A stretch of 64,000 nucleotides of DNA from Nageia nagi (Eukaryota; Pinophyta). The stretch is taken from positions 30,814,001-30,878,000 of the forward strand of contig JBITNC010000002.1 in assembly GCA_050084985.1 (NCBI GenBank), read 5' to 3'. The notes beneath the pieces are model-generated. The model had not been told where the DNA came from. It did not search any database and saw only the letters and a program-made list of their open reading frames with translations. A program made the position numbers and the translations under genes. This document shows positions 24,811 through 35,099 of the stretch, one piece after another; position 1 is the first letter of the stretch, and each line of letters begins with the position of its first letter.

Positions 24811-25497
24811 GGTATATATGGGCTCTTTGAAAATTAACTTTTCCCCCACATTTCTACTACTTTTCGATGCCCTCATGCACCAATTTTTCCAGTCATTCCT
24901 ATATGAAGTTATTTACAAAATGCATTCTGTTGTGTTGACCCATACTAAATATTCCATGAGGTCTCCCACAAGTTGATTTGAGTGCCACCTTGGTGCAGTA
25001 ATTAATGCTAGCTCGCTTAGGCACTCAGTGAAATTATTTGTTATGATCTGAACCCTCGATTTAATTCATGTATCTAGGTAATTGATGTTCACCTTACGAG
25101 GATAATTTAAAGGGATAGTTTGATTTGACTTTCATTTTATCTCCATTGCTTTCCTTATGATTCGTATGGTTAATGCTTTCCTTTTTTAATTTATATTTTT
25201 ATTAATTTCACCCCCATCATTATTTTCATGTATCTTTGATTGGAAACTAACGGACTCCCCACCTCATTAATTCCCTCAACACTTGCTTTTAGATTCTCAA
25301 TTATTCTTATATTTGTCATTCTATATACATGCTATGCTTCATTCTTTTTGTTTTCAAAAACTCCATTATTTCTTTCTTTCCATACCTACTAGAACATATG
25401 GCGTAACGCATAGTTCCATATTGTTTTCACCTTCTTATTTTCCATCTCTTCTCCCCATTGGATTATGGCCTCATTAACTAGAGAAGATATAACCCAT

Positions 25498-25745
25498 CTA
25501 AAATGAAGATCCTCTTTTAAGAAGTTCCATATTTTCCGCGTGAAATTTGTATTTCATGAAAAGATGTATATATGTCTCTTCCTTCTCCATGTAGAGAGTA
25601 CATCTATTTGGAATATGAAGGCCTCTTTTCCTTAAATGATCTATAGTTGATAGTTTATTGTGTGCTAATACCCACATAAAAATGTTATTTTTGGTATGAT
25701 CCCTTTTCCTCATAATTCCTAGTTTGCCTTTTGTTGGCAATTTTG
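25498..25745 (-). pseudogene. LINE zf-RVT domain (copy b)
   Basis: An 80-codon open stretch. It contains FMWVLAHNKLSTIDHLRKRG, HIPNRCTLY and EETYIHLFMKY, the conserved zf-RVT pattern downstream of plant LINE reverse transcriptases. The first Cys of the usual C..C pair remains (RCTLY) and the second is lost. Confidence 0.8.
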
Positions 25746-26186
25746 TAGTAGTCTAACTGCTTCTTTCACTATATATTCTCCCTCCTTGAATCCCATCTAT
25801 TTAGGTTGATCTTATTGATTAAAGAAAGTTACTTTTTTCTCTTCCAATTCCATTCTAATCACTTTTAGTTTTCTTGCTTTGATCTCCTAAACATAATCTC
25901 TGATTTTTCCACCTTGTTGTACCATTTCCTATTTTGCCACATTCATTAACTTTTTATACTTAATTAGGCATTTTTCCCTCATCCAAGCATCTTCACAAAA
26001 GAAAGTTTTCTCTCCTTTAACAATCTCCCATCGAACATGCTTTATAATCATATGTTTGGAGCTTATTAATCTATTCCAAAAGATAGAGCCATATGGGGAT
26101 TTTCAACTTTAAGTATTGAATTATATCCTTGTAAATATTTCTCCTAACAAATTCATATCCACTCCCTTTGTTCTTCTTTAGATAGC

Positions 26187-26530
26187 TTATAAATAAGTTT
26201 TCCCATTAGTGCTTAGCTCATATGGGTTGTTTTCCTTAAGCCAAGGCCTCATGGCTCCTTTCTCGTACATATTTTCTTCCATGCATTTAAAGGCATTTCT
26301 TTTTCGCATATTTAAAGGACATAAAATGAAGCCTACAATTTCCCAATTTTGGTAAAAGAATCTTGTTAGGAAGCCATCTAGCCCTGGATATTTATCCTTA
26401 TCCATAAGAAATATAGCCTTCCCGATCTCTTGTTCAAAAACTTTTCTTTCTAAATCCTCATTCCTTTTTTGGTCTACCAACTTTGGAATATAAGTTAATA
26501 TATCTTTCATTTGTTTTTTACTCACCTCCT
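26187..26530 (-). pseudogene. LINE reverse transcriptase N-terminal relic
   Basis: A 112-codon open stretch. FEQEIGKAIFLMDKDKYPGL continues to DGFLTRFFYQNWEIVG and matches the first RT motif of plant LINEs (E.E...A......K.PGPDGF...F...W). After about residue 68 the reading drifts off the family, indicating a frameshift. The catalytic FADD block was not found in frame. Confidence 0.8.
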
Positions 26531-26928
26531 AATCAGATGTCAGTAATTTCTGGTAGAATTTTATTGCTTCATTCTTTATTTCTTATTCATCATTAGTAAT
26601 AGTTCCATCTACCTTCCTCATCTCCAATATTTTATTGAATCTTCTTCTTCTCATTGTTGTCATTTTAAAAAATACTGTATGTCTAATCACCTTCTTTTAA
26701 CCATGTTATTCTTGATTTTTGCCTCTAGTGAGTCTCCTCTTGTGTCAAAGAATTATAATATTAAGCTAAAATTTACTTTTCCTTTAGCTCAATCTCTTTA
26801 TCCCTCACTTTTTATAAAATTTTGTGATTAATTTCCTCTAATTCTTGTTTCAAATTATATTTTTTTAAACTTGGATATTATCAAATATGTTTTTGTTCCA
26901 TTGCTTTAAATTTCTTTTAACTTCTTCA

Positions 26929-27888
26929 TGTTAAGTATGGAGCCTGACATTTAGTGAGGTGATCTTATTCAATTGATCAAGATCTTAAATGATCATTCTT
27001 ATTCAATGAAATTGGGTGGTTTAATATATATGCCAATAAATTATGGGCTAATATCCAATGTGCTGAAAATTGTGTGCTAGAACCCATAGTTTATTAATTG
27101 CAAAGATCGGATATGGAAATCTTTGATATCGAATGGATTAAATGAGGAATTGGTTGTATACAGGGCTCATCTGGTTATAAATTGATGGATTGGGTTATGA
27201 ACGATAAGAGCATAGTGTGAGAGCCACATGAAAGTCATCTAATAGAGCTGAGAGCCATGGTGATTGGTGTAGCCAGTGGAGGTGAAGATACCATGATTGT
27301 TGGGTGTTGCACGATGCCTATAAGGTCAATCAAGGTTTAGTGGTTGGGTGAGATGATCAATGGTTTTGTGAGAGGAAGGGAATCATAATGTTTGCTACGG
27401 TTGTAATCCCTCACATGTATCATATTGGTATCTTGAGAGGCAATAATGCTCGAGTGTAAGGGGAATGATGGAGGATGTAATTCTAGTGTGTGGTAATACT
27501 TGTGATAACATTATGGAAGGATGTCCATGGAGGCATTCTTGTGATGTATTCCTCCAAAGAGAAGATGAGAGGAATTGATTGTAATCACGGTGGAGTGATT
27601 ATGTTGTGGGTGAAGAAGAAAGCCATGTTTGAGAAGCCTGATAGGAGATGAAGAGATGGTGTTACAACAAGAAAGCTATTTGATTCTTCCTTCATGTATT
27701 TGTAATTATCTGAATAATGGAATTATTGTATTGGTGTTTCTTCGGGGATGTAGCTCAACGAGATGTTGAGTGAACCTCATTATATAGTGGTGTTCTTATC
27801 TTGCATGTTTAAGTTTGCTTCTATTACTCATGTATTCTTGCTCATGATAAGATTGTTAAGGTTTATTGAGAAATAAAAGAACCAAACA
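26929..27888 (+). mobile_element. Solo LTR (960 bp) inside LINE b
   Basis: The block starts TGTTAAGTATGG and ends AACCAAACA, with 5-bp flanks CTTCA (26924-26928) and CTTCC (27889-27893), a one-mismatch target-site duplication. Removing it rejoins the LINE linker reading (NWKLKEI). A TATATA box near 27783 and an AATAAA near 27872 suggest plus-strand orientation. No primer-binding site, polypurine tract or coding sequence is inside, so it is a solo LTR left by recombination. Confidence 0.7.
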
Positions 27889-28089
27889 CTTCCAATTTGT
27901 TTTCCTATCTATACATAGTTGTTCCTTTTATTTATTTTTTCCATCATTATGTTAAACTTTGTTTAAAATCAAAATGGCTTATCTACATATACTCAAACTT
28001 GAAAGGTTACCTTTTATTTTAAAGAGCTTTCAGAATAAGTTGTAAAGGTCTATGTTTTGATGCCATCCTAGGTAATGAAAATAGTTCAC

Positions 28090-28350
28090 TATTTTGAAAT
28101 TATTCTATCAGTTCTAGATTTGCAAGAAATATGTCTAGTCTTCTTTGGATTAGAAATGTTCCACATCTTCTATTTGACCATGTGAATTTATGACTTTTCA
28201 TGTTCATATGTATCAATCTTCTAGAATTAAGGAACATTCTCAAGTCCTCCATACTTATTGATAAGCTTGTGCTTCCTCCCATTTTATCCTCTAGATTAAG
28301 AGGTGAGTTTAAATCTCCCCCTAATAGCCAATGGTTCATCAAGAAACTTT
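28090..28350 (-). pseudogene. LINE endonuclease C-terminal relic
   Basis: An 80-codon open stretch. WLLGGDLNSPLNLEDKMGG carries the GDFN-type catalytic motif of the exonuclease-endonuclease-phosphatase fold. KFTWSNRRCGTFLIQRRLD matches the FTW.N.......RLDR motif near the domain's end. The N-terminal half of the domain is not visible. Confidence 0.8.
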
Positions 28351-28381
28351 TTTTGATGATATACTATTTTCTCCTAATCAT

Positions 28382-29055
28382 TTTAGTTCATGAAATTAAA
28401 TTTGCATCATGCATCATTTCAAACAATTATTGGGCCTTGTGTGTTCTTCTACATCTTGCATACATGTATTTTGCATGCAAGTAGAACATAAACAAAGGTT
28501 ATGTTATCACAATTGGATCCCAAGTGTTTCATTAGATCAAATATTTTAAGTGCATATATCCTAATAATTTTATTCCATGAAATTTTATTTGCATCATGCA
28601 TCTTTTCAAATAATTATTGGGCCTTATGTTTTCTTCCATATTTTGCATACTTATTTTATGCATGCAAGTAGAACACATACAAAGGTTATGTTGTTATAGT
28701 TGGGTCCCAAGTGCTTCATTATATCAAAGAGTTTAAGTGCACATCTTCTAATTGTTTTAGTTTATGAAATTCTTTTTGCATCATGCATCTTATCAAATAA
28801 TTCTTGGACCTTGTGTTATCTTCCATATTTTGCACATATGTATTCTACATGCATGTAGAACACATACAAATGTTATGTTGTTACAATCGGTTCCCAAGTG
28901 CTTCATTAGATCAAAGATTTTAGGATCATTCTTTTTATCATTTTAGTCCATGAAATTGTATTTGTAACATGCATCTTGTCAAACCATTCTTGGGCCTCAT
29001 GTGTATAACTCAAATTTTGCATACATGCATGTTGCATGCAAGTATCACGATTATT
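28382..29055 (-). repeat. Four tandem 187-bp units derived from PPR coding sequence
   Basis: The word GCATCATGCATC (or a close variant) recurs at 28404, 28591, 28778 and 28964, with spacing 187, 187 and 186. On the minus strand a unit translates piecewise as pentatricopeptide repeat sequence: AQELFDKMHDANTISWTKMI, and KHLGTDCNNITFVCVLHACR. These are PLS-class PPR signatures (LFD.M...N..SWT.MI; .P..ITFV.VL.AC). Stops and shifts mean no protein can be made. The units are a PPR gene relic amplified as a satellite-like array. Confidence 0.75.
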
Positions 29056-29159
29056 TAGTGGTTTCAAATTCTATTACATTCATTCTTGGAGCACTTTGGA
29101 TGAAGAGATAACTTATTACCTCTTCAAATATACATCACCACTTACTTTATAGTCTTTTG

Positions 29160-29700
29160 CTTGAATAAATGCTATATTATTGATAGATGATCTGTTTTAT
29201 CAATACATTGGTGGAAGGAAATATTCATTTGCTTCTATATGTGGTTTAGCTCATGGTTGTGGTCTTCACACTATAATGTTTGGTATTTATGTATTGATTT
29301 TAGGTCATACATATTTAGTATATAATGAACATATTAAGATTCAATCTCGTCTACTTATTACAAGATAACCAATAGTTTCAATATTGTAGTCCTGATGGAG
29401 ATTAGCATGCTCATAAGGTGGTCAGGAGGTTATACTTCTATTACAACATTGGTATTTGTAGTCATCTTGGGGGGGGGGGGGGAAGGTTTTGGAAGCATTG
29501 CATATTGAATCTCCATAGGAGGACAAATCATGTGGACCTTTAGTTACCAAATATTTTAGAATTGCTAAAGGATAAACCATCCAAAAGGTATTCAAGAGAG
29601 AAATATTTGAAGGAAGGGAGGACTAAAGGTGTTAAAATAGCATGCTAATTCTCATGGATATGGATTGGTAAACGAAGAGATGAGAAAAGAGAAAGTGACA
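29160..29700 (+). pseudogene. Unassigned duplicated coding-like segment (copy 1)
   Basis: A 62-codon plus-strand open stretch (29180-29368) includes SFASICGLAHGCGLHTIMFG and GHTYLVYNEHIKIQSRLLI. The duplicate at 55770-55980 reads SFIFICGLAHDCGLQIVIVG and GHTNLVHNEHIK in the same frame. Downstream, KPSKRYSREKYLKEGR (about 29580) matches KPSKRYSREKYLKERE at about 56170. The conserved frames argue for an old coding sequence on the plus strand. A 14-G run (29469-29482) sits between the two. I do not recognise the family. Confidence 0.45.
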
Positions 29701-29889
29701 TAGTTTGTAGATATGTTACAAGAAACAAAGGAACAAATCATGTTACAAATGGAAATATATGAAAATGGAGAAAACAAAATATAAGGGGAAACTAACCAAA
29801 ATGCAACATCTTTTGGAAGATGAAGGAAATGATGCTTTAATTTTTTTTCTTAACTAACCCCTTGACTGTTTTCATAGTTTTGAAGTTGT

Positions 29890-29985
29890 TCTAACTAACC
29901 CCATGAATGTTTTCATAATAGGAGACGAGACATGGAGGAGGTGAATATGCAAGAAGTGAAGGAGATGATGCACCCCTGCTTGTAC
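29890..29985 (+). other. Exon-like module A, interrupted by the gypsy element
   Basis: TAACCCC, TTTTCATAATAG, then GAGACGAGACATGGAGGAGG and GAAGGAGATGATGCACCC: the same module as at 40724, 41118, 56563 and 58926. It breaks off at TTGTAC (29985), where the LTR begins. The continuation (TGCATTAGTTTAAATTC) is found at 40630, on the far side of the element. Confidence 0.6.
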
Positions 29986-30721
29986 CGTAGATGATAAAAT
30001 GCAATCTTAAATTGTATGAAAGGATGAAGTAATTATATCTACTTAATTGAAGTACAACGGTGTATGAATTCCTACAATCACTCAATAACTAATGGGAATA
30101 GATCAATATACTATCAATGATAGAATTAAAATAATAGGATACCTAACCTATGACATAATGGATTGATAGACGTATACCTGTTACTTACCTAGATGATGAA
30201 TATGCACTTGAAGAGATGTGAACAAACATTAGGAATTCGATCTTAGGTCTTAGAATAATATCTCACATGTAACCAAGTGCTAGCATTGGGCACAACACTG
30301 GAGCTAGGGATCTTAAATATGCAAGTTGATCATCTCTATATTGATGTTGTTCATTCTCCTTCAAGAGAGTAGCAAAGTAAAGGATGTATCTTGAGTATAG
30401 CATATTCAAATCTTGATAGATGGTATTGAAGAACATGGTAAGTTTGTGAGAGATATGCACAATCCTAACGAGATGAAATCTTAATAATCTTCCCATGCAT
30501 ATAATTCTCAATTTATAGGTTTAGGAATATACTTGAATGCACCTTTGCATGCTGATGTTGGTGGTCCAACCTACAAAATATGAGAATTATACATAAGAAG
30601 TAACATATGTAGATCAAAAGCAATATTCAAAGTATAACATAATATTGTATTGATCATAACATCATGAGGGTTATATGACATGTAGTTTGGCTCAAAAAGG
30701 GTGACAAATCATGTGTCAACA
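29986..30721 (-). repeat. 3' LTR of the gypsy-type element
   Basis: Aligns along its length with 39886-40623. Shared words include TAGATGATAAAATG at the start, GAGATGTG.ACAAACATTA, GTTTGTGAGAGATATGCACA, TTTAGGAATATAC.TGAATGC and GTGTCAACA at the end. The first base pair reads CG where the partner has TG. Confidence 0.9.
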
Positions 30722-30735
30722 CATTCCCCTCTTTG
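30722..30735 (-). other. Polypurine tract of the gypsy-type element
   Basis: Minus-strand CAAAGAGGGGAATG, ending directly at the TGTTGACAC start of the 3' LTR. This is the expected primer for plus-strand DNA synthesis and sets the element's orientation. Confidence 0.7.
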
Positions 30736-32939
30736 TAAGTTTTAATTAAGTAAATTGAAATTAATTCTTACAAAGTAAAGAAGAGAAAAAGTAACTTCTT
30801 GGTCTTATTTTGGATCTTCATAGAATCAACAATTTATTGGTGATGTATTTTACCCCATGTTTACATTGTTTCTTGATGGAGTAGCTAACAAGAAGCAATT
30901 GCAAAGAACCTATGGAAAAATAGAAATACCCTCTAAATATCATAAGAGTAATATGTGTTTCATCTTAAAAAAATAAGCAATTAAGAGTAAAGATGAAATA
31001 AATAGCTAGGATTTTTCACTACCCATAGATATACCATTAATACAAGATACATTAATGAAAGAAAATTTAAGGTGTTATTTATAACAACAATCATAATAAT
31101 AGTTAGTTTTAAATCAACCATCAAAGGTGATCATAAAAGTGATGTTTAATAACCCGATAAACAAAGGTGATCATAAGAAAGCATAGTGATGTTTAGTTTC
31201 GACCCAACTAACAAAGGTGATGGTTAATAACCCAACCAATAAAGATGTTCATAAAGAATATGCAGTTTCATCACAATGAACTATGTCATTATGGGTATTA
31301 TTTATCCTAGATACCGTTGAGAATCATCATAATGGAATATACCATTGTAGGTACCTTTTAACCTAGGTATCATTGGGATAGTGTGTGAATACTAGTGATG
31401 GTTAGTTATTTCCCAACCAACAAAGAATGTGAGCATAGAATGTTAGAACATAAGAAGAGATGAGCTTTCATTTCCATTAGATTTTTCTTAGGTACAAGTA
31501 TCGTAATTGAAAGAAACTTATAGCAAGCTTTTATTTCCATTAGGTATAGCAGTGATAAAGGAATGCAAATGAAAGAAATATTGGAATTTTTAAGAAGTTA
31601 GTTTACTTAAGAAACCAAAGCTTTCATTAGCATTGGATTTTTCAAAGACACAATAATCATTAATAAAAGAAACTCCATCATAGGACATGTAAGCTTCACC
31701 ACCCATATATTTATTAATAATAAAAGGAGGGTTGATGAAAGAAACATTGCAGAATATAAGATAACACTTTACTCATGATAACATTTGAGAACATAAGCAT
31801 TGAGCATTATTTGCAAATGAATAATCATAGCAGTGTACATATAAAGCAAAAAGATGTAGAATAAGTAACACTTCCTCTGTAGTTGCATGGAGGCATGCCC
31901 CTAGGTTTTTTCCTTTGGAAAATATCGCATTTACATGTTCTTTCCCCCATTGCTAGTGCTAAGAAACATATGTAACTTTAAAGCACTTTTAAGATATGAT
32001 CATATCATCTGGATTTGTAGAAAAAAATTGAAGCTACCTTTTGTGAATATGCTTAGTATTTAGAAAAATTAGATATTAAGAATACTTACTTGCTAGTGCT
32101 AACACTGCCCCCAATGCTGGTGCTAATGAACTTAAAGTTATTTTATTGAATTTTATGTTGATCACCTTGTCTTATCGTGGAGATGTCGGGAAATTATTCT
32201 TAAGGTAAATGATGGTTATTTGTTGTAAAAAATTAATGTCTCAAAGTTTGTATCCTATTTTGAGTTTTAAATAGGGGAATATATTTTTCATTTTCATTTT
32301 TCATTGTATTATGTGAGGGAGCTCTAAGGTTTTATTGGTTGAAGGTGATTTGTTGGAGATATACTTCAAATTTTTAGCTTTTGTGAGTGATTTATTACCT
32401 AATGGAGGCTATCAAGGTCCAAATTACTGAATAGGATGATCATAGGGATCATGTATTGTGGTGCAACATGGATTATTATCACATGGTGAATTCAAAATAC
32501 CTTAAATGTGTTCATTATCCCTTATTTTGTGATCTAAATGAATTTTATTTTGAATTTTATAGTTTGATTTTTGTGTAAATGTCCATGTAGGGTTAAGTAC
32601 TAGGGCTTCCATGTTTTAGGTATATTTTATCTTTATTTTGCATGAGGTATTTGTTTTAGGGGTATTTTGGTGTATAGGAGGTGTGATGAAATTTTTATGT
32701 ATGCATCATGAAGGATGTTCGACACTAGTGTTGGGGTGTGAAGTATCCCAACGCCAATGTTGGGAAAATAATGAAACTAAATTTTTATGTGGTTGTGTGA
32801 ATTATTTCTTTCTTATGTAAAATGGAAATAAATATGCAAAATAAGTTTTTTTAATGAAAATATAAGCACTTACTTGTATGTTCACTTATTGATTTAGGCT
32901 TGTTCATACATCGTTATACACGAGCCATGAAGTAAGAGC
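30736..32939. other. Interior of the gypsy-type element with degenerate short repeats
   Basis: No pol domains are readable on either strand. Between 31085 and 31430 the words ACAAAGGTGATCATAA, AGTGATGTTTA and TAACCCAACCAA recur in irregular tandem order, and TTTCATTTCCATTAG recurs around 31460-31660. A few short ORFs have no recognised domain. Confidence 0.5.
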
Positions 32940-34830
32940 TCAGAAACTGCCCATACTTGGTATGAAGGCCTTGACTAAGAAGTATTGATGAACTTGAGAC
33001 ATGTCAAGGTCAGATACTTGCTTGAGTTACTCAATATAAAGATTGATAAACATATGTTGATAGCCTTGTTTGAGCATTGGTTGAACAATACTAATATGTT
33101 TCACCTTCCTACAGGTGAGATGACCATAAATCTTCAAGATGTGCATCGTATTTTGAGAGTTCTTGTGAAAGGGAATATGATGGAGATGAAGGAAAAACTA
33201 ATTCCTATGGATAAGGCTAATAATGTAAAATGACTAACTGGCTCAAGGGAGTACCATGTTGGTAAAAAAGGATCCTATATTCATAAAGTAATTTGTGGAA
33301 TACCTCCAATAAAAAGGCATCCTATAATTATAGTGGCTACATGTATTGCAATCATAATCTACCCAAATAAGAACCATGAAGTGTTTCTACTAGGTGTGGT
33401 TCATATTGTGAAGAATATGGTTCATGGATACATGTTTGAATGGTTTCCATTTATAGTAGCTCAAATTTATCATAATTTGAAGAACTTTATATTACTTCTC
33501 AAGAATGGGTGAAGTATAACTTATACATATGTACTTCGGTGTTGGGCACTTGATCATATAGTCTTATAAATATCCTGAGATACCTATAGATGTAGAGGAT
33601 GACACATTAACAAAATGGAGTAGATGGGTTGTTGTAAGGTGGGTGAGTAGGGTACATGATACTAAAGAAATTGCATAAGGCAATTAATAATTTGATAAAG
33701 GATGATGTAATCTATCACCCCTATGTAGGTGTAAGATGGTAGGAGAGTGCTTATGAGTTGAGTTGGCAGAACACCATGTTACCTTTAAATAAGAAAAGCA
33801 TTTATGGATCCCTATAGACCTAAAAAGGTACAACTATAATTTATGCAGGGACAAAAGGTACCTCCTTATCGATCAATCATTCACATGATACTAAGGAATA
33901 CAATGAATCCTTTTGAGGTTGAGATGGTACCAAGGTGGACTAGCAATTGGTCCATTCCATAGGTTGACAAGCTGGGTGATGAGAAAGAAGAGGATAACAT
34001 AGCGAAGCATAAGGACATCTACAAGGCATGATGGAACACATACAAACCACTTCCTCTCTGAATATATGGCGATAAGGAGATAGAGGTAACAATAAAGGGT
34101 GAGGCTAAAGAAGAGAATGATGATGAAGAGGAGGACCCTAAGGACCTAGGTGGAGAGGAGGAGTATGAGGAGAAGGATGCCCCTTATGTGACACATGTCA
34201 AGCACCCATGGATGGTGTGGAGGGTGCAAAATTCTTAACAGACATTCCCCATGATGTCCATATGGATCATAGTGTTGAGCTTGATAATCTTCTTATCTTT
34301 TTTCTTGCAAAATGTTAGCCTAGAAAAACACACAAATACACACACACACACACATGCTCTTATTGTATTAATATAATATGTGATTTTGTACTTTATGTAC
34401 ATAGCTAATGTGAAGGAGCAACTCAACGTTTTGAAAGAAAAGTGTGCCACTCAAGATACAAAATTGATTGAGGTATTTGAGAAACTAGTGGCCCAAAATG
34501 AGATAATTAGGGACATGGATGAAGAAATAGCTAGCCTACAACAAATTGAGGTCCAAAAGCAAGTGGTACAAGATATGATAACCACCCTAGACATTGAAAA
34601 GAGAAGTGGTATACTAGGCATGTTACAGGAGATCCATAAATATGAAAAAGACAAGTAAGAGCTTGTTGTACATAATGTATACCTAGAGAATCAAATGACT
34701 GTATTAGAACATGACACAAGTGTAAGATGCCCAAGTATCTTTGGGAATGTATTTAGGTTTAAGACTAGTGGGAGCAAGAAGAGAGCTCATACTGAATAGA
34801 GTGTGAATGAGGGTAAAAGCTCCTAGACAC
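32940..34830 (+). pseudogene. Plant mobile domain (PMD) pseudogene, antisense in the gypsy element
   Basis: PMD proteins (the MAIN/MAIL1 family and many transposon-borne copies) act in the nucleus in Arabidopsis and are often carried by transposable elements. Here the plus-strand frame from 32985 gives LIALFEHWLNNTNMFHLPTG then EMTINLQDVHRILRVLV, the diagnostic PMD core (L...W....F.LP.GE.TITL.DV..LL.L). After a stop near 33231 the same frame resumes with GSREYHVGKKGSY and NHEVFLLGVVHIVKN. An acidic linker follows at about 34080-34190 (EENDDEEEDPKDLGGEEEYE). A 92-codon ORF (34380-34658) is predicted coiled coil (VKEQLNVLKEKCATQ, MDEEIASLQQIEVQKQ). Stops between the parts mean it is broken or spliced. 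Its strand is opposite to the element's gag. Confidence 0.7.
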
Positions 34831-35099
34831 ACATATTGTAATCTTGTTATCACTTTATTAATGAAATACGTTCTTTTTATGATTCCAAAATTTGTGTTAT
34901 ATGCATGCTAAAGTTTTTTTTTATGTTTTTGATATTTTTTGAATATTTTTATAACATTTTTTCAATATAAATGAAATGAAAATGTAAAAATATATAAAAA
35001 TACAAGTAATGCACCCTAATGCTAGCGTTGGAGAGACAAAGTATAAATGCTCTTAATGACATGACTTGTATGATGCTAGATGTCTACTGAAAAAATAAG

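Larger units (their letters stand above)
23690..28350 (-). mobile_element. LINE relic b, interrupted by a solo LTR
   Basis: A non-LTR retrotransposon on the minus strand. From right to left it has endonuclease (28100-28342), linker, reverse transcriptase (26187-26525), post-RT region, zf-RVT (25498-25740) and a downstream decayed ORF (23690-24810). It is split between endonuclease and RT by a 960-bp LTR (26929-27888). The domain order matches plant L1-type ORF2. Many stops and frameshifts are present. No ORF1, poly-A tail or target-site duplication was identified, so the outer limits are approximate. Confidence 0.8.

Noticed and set aside
24980-25080. Another tRNA-like SINE (TTGGTGCAGTAATTAATGC, then GATCTGAACCCTCGA)
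   Set aside because: The first box is suggestive, but the second is not in the expected form and no tail or duplication is visible. Too weak to annotate.
29180-29368. Membrane protein gene based on the hydrophobic 62-codon ORF
   Set aside because: The hydrophobic composition is partly due to AT-rich codons, the paralogue has stops, and no start context or family supports an intact gene.
34329-34354. (CA)n run as a regulatory element
   Set aside because: An ordinary microsatellite inside a dead element; nothing ties it to regulation.
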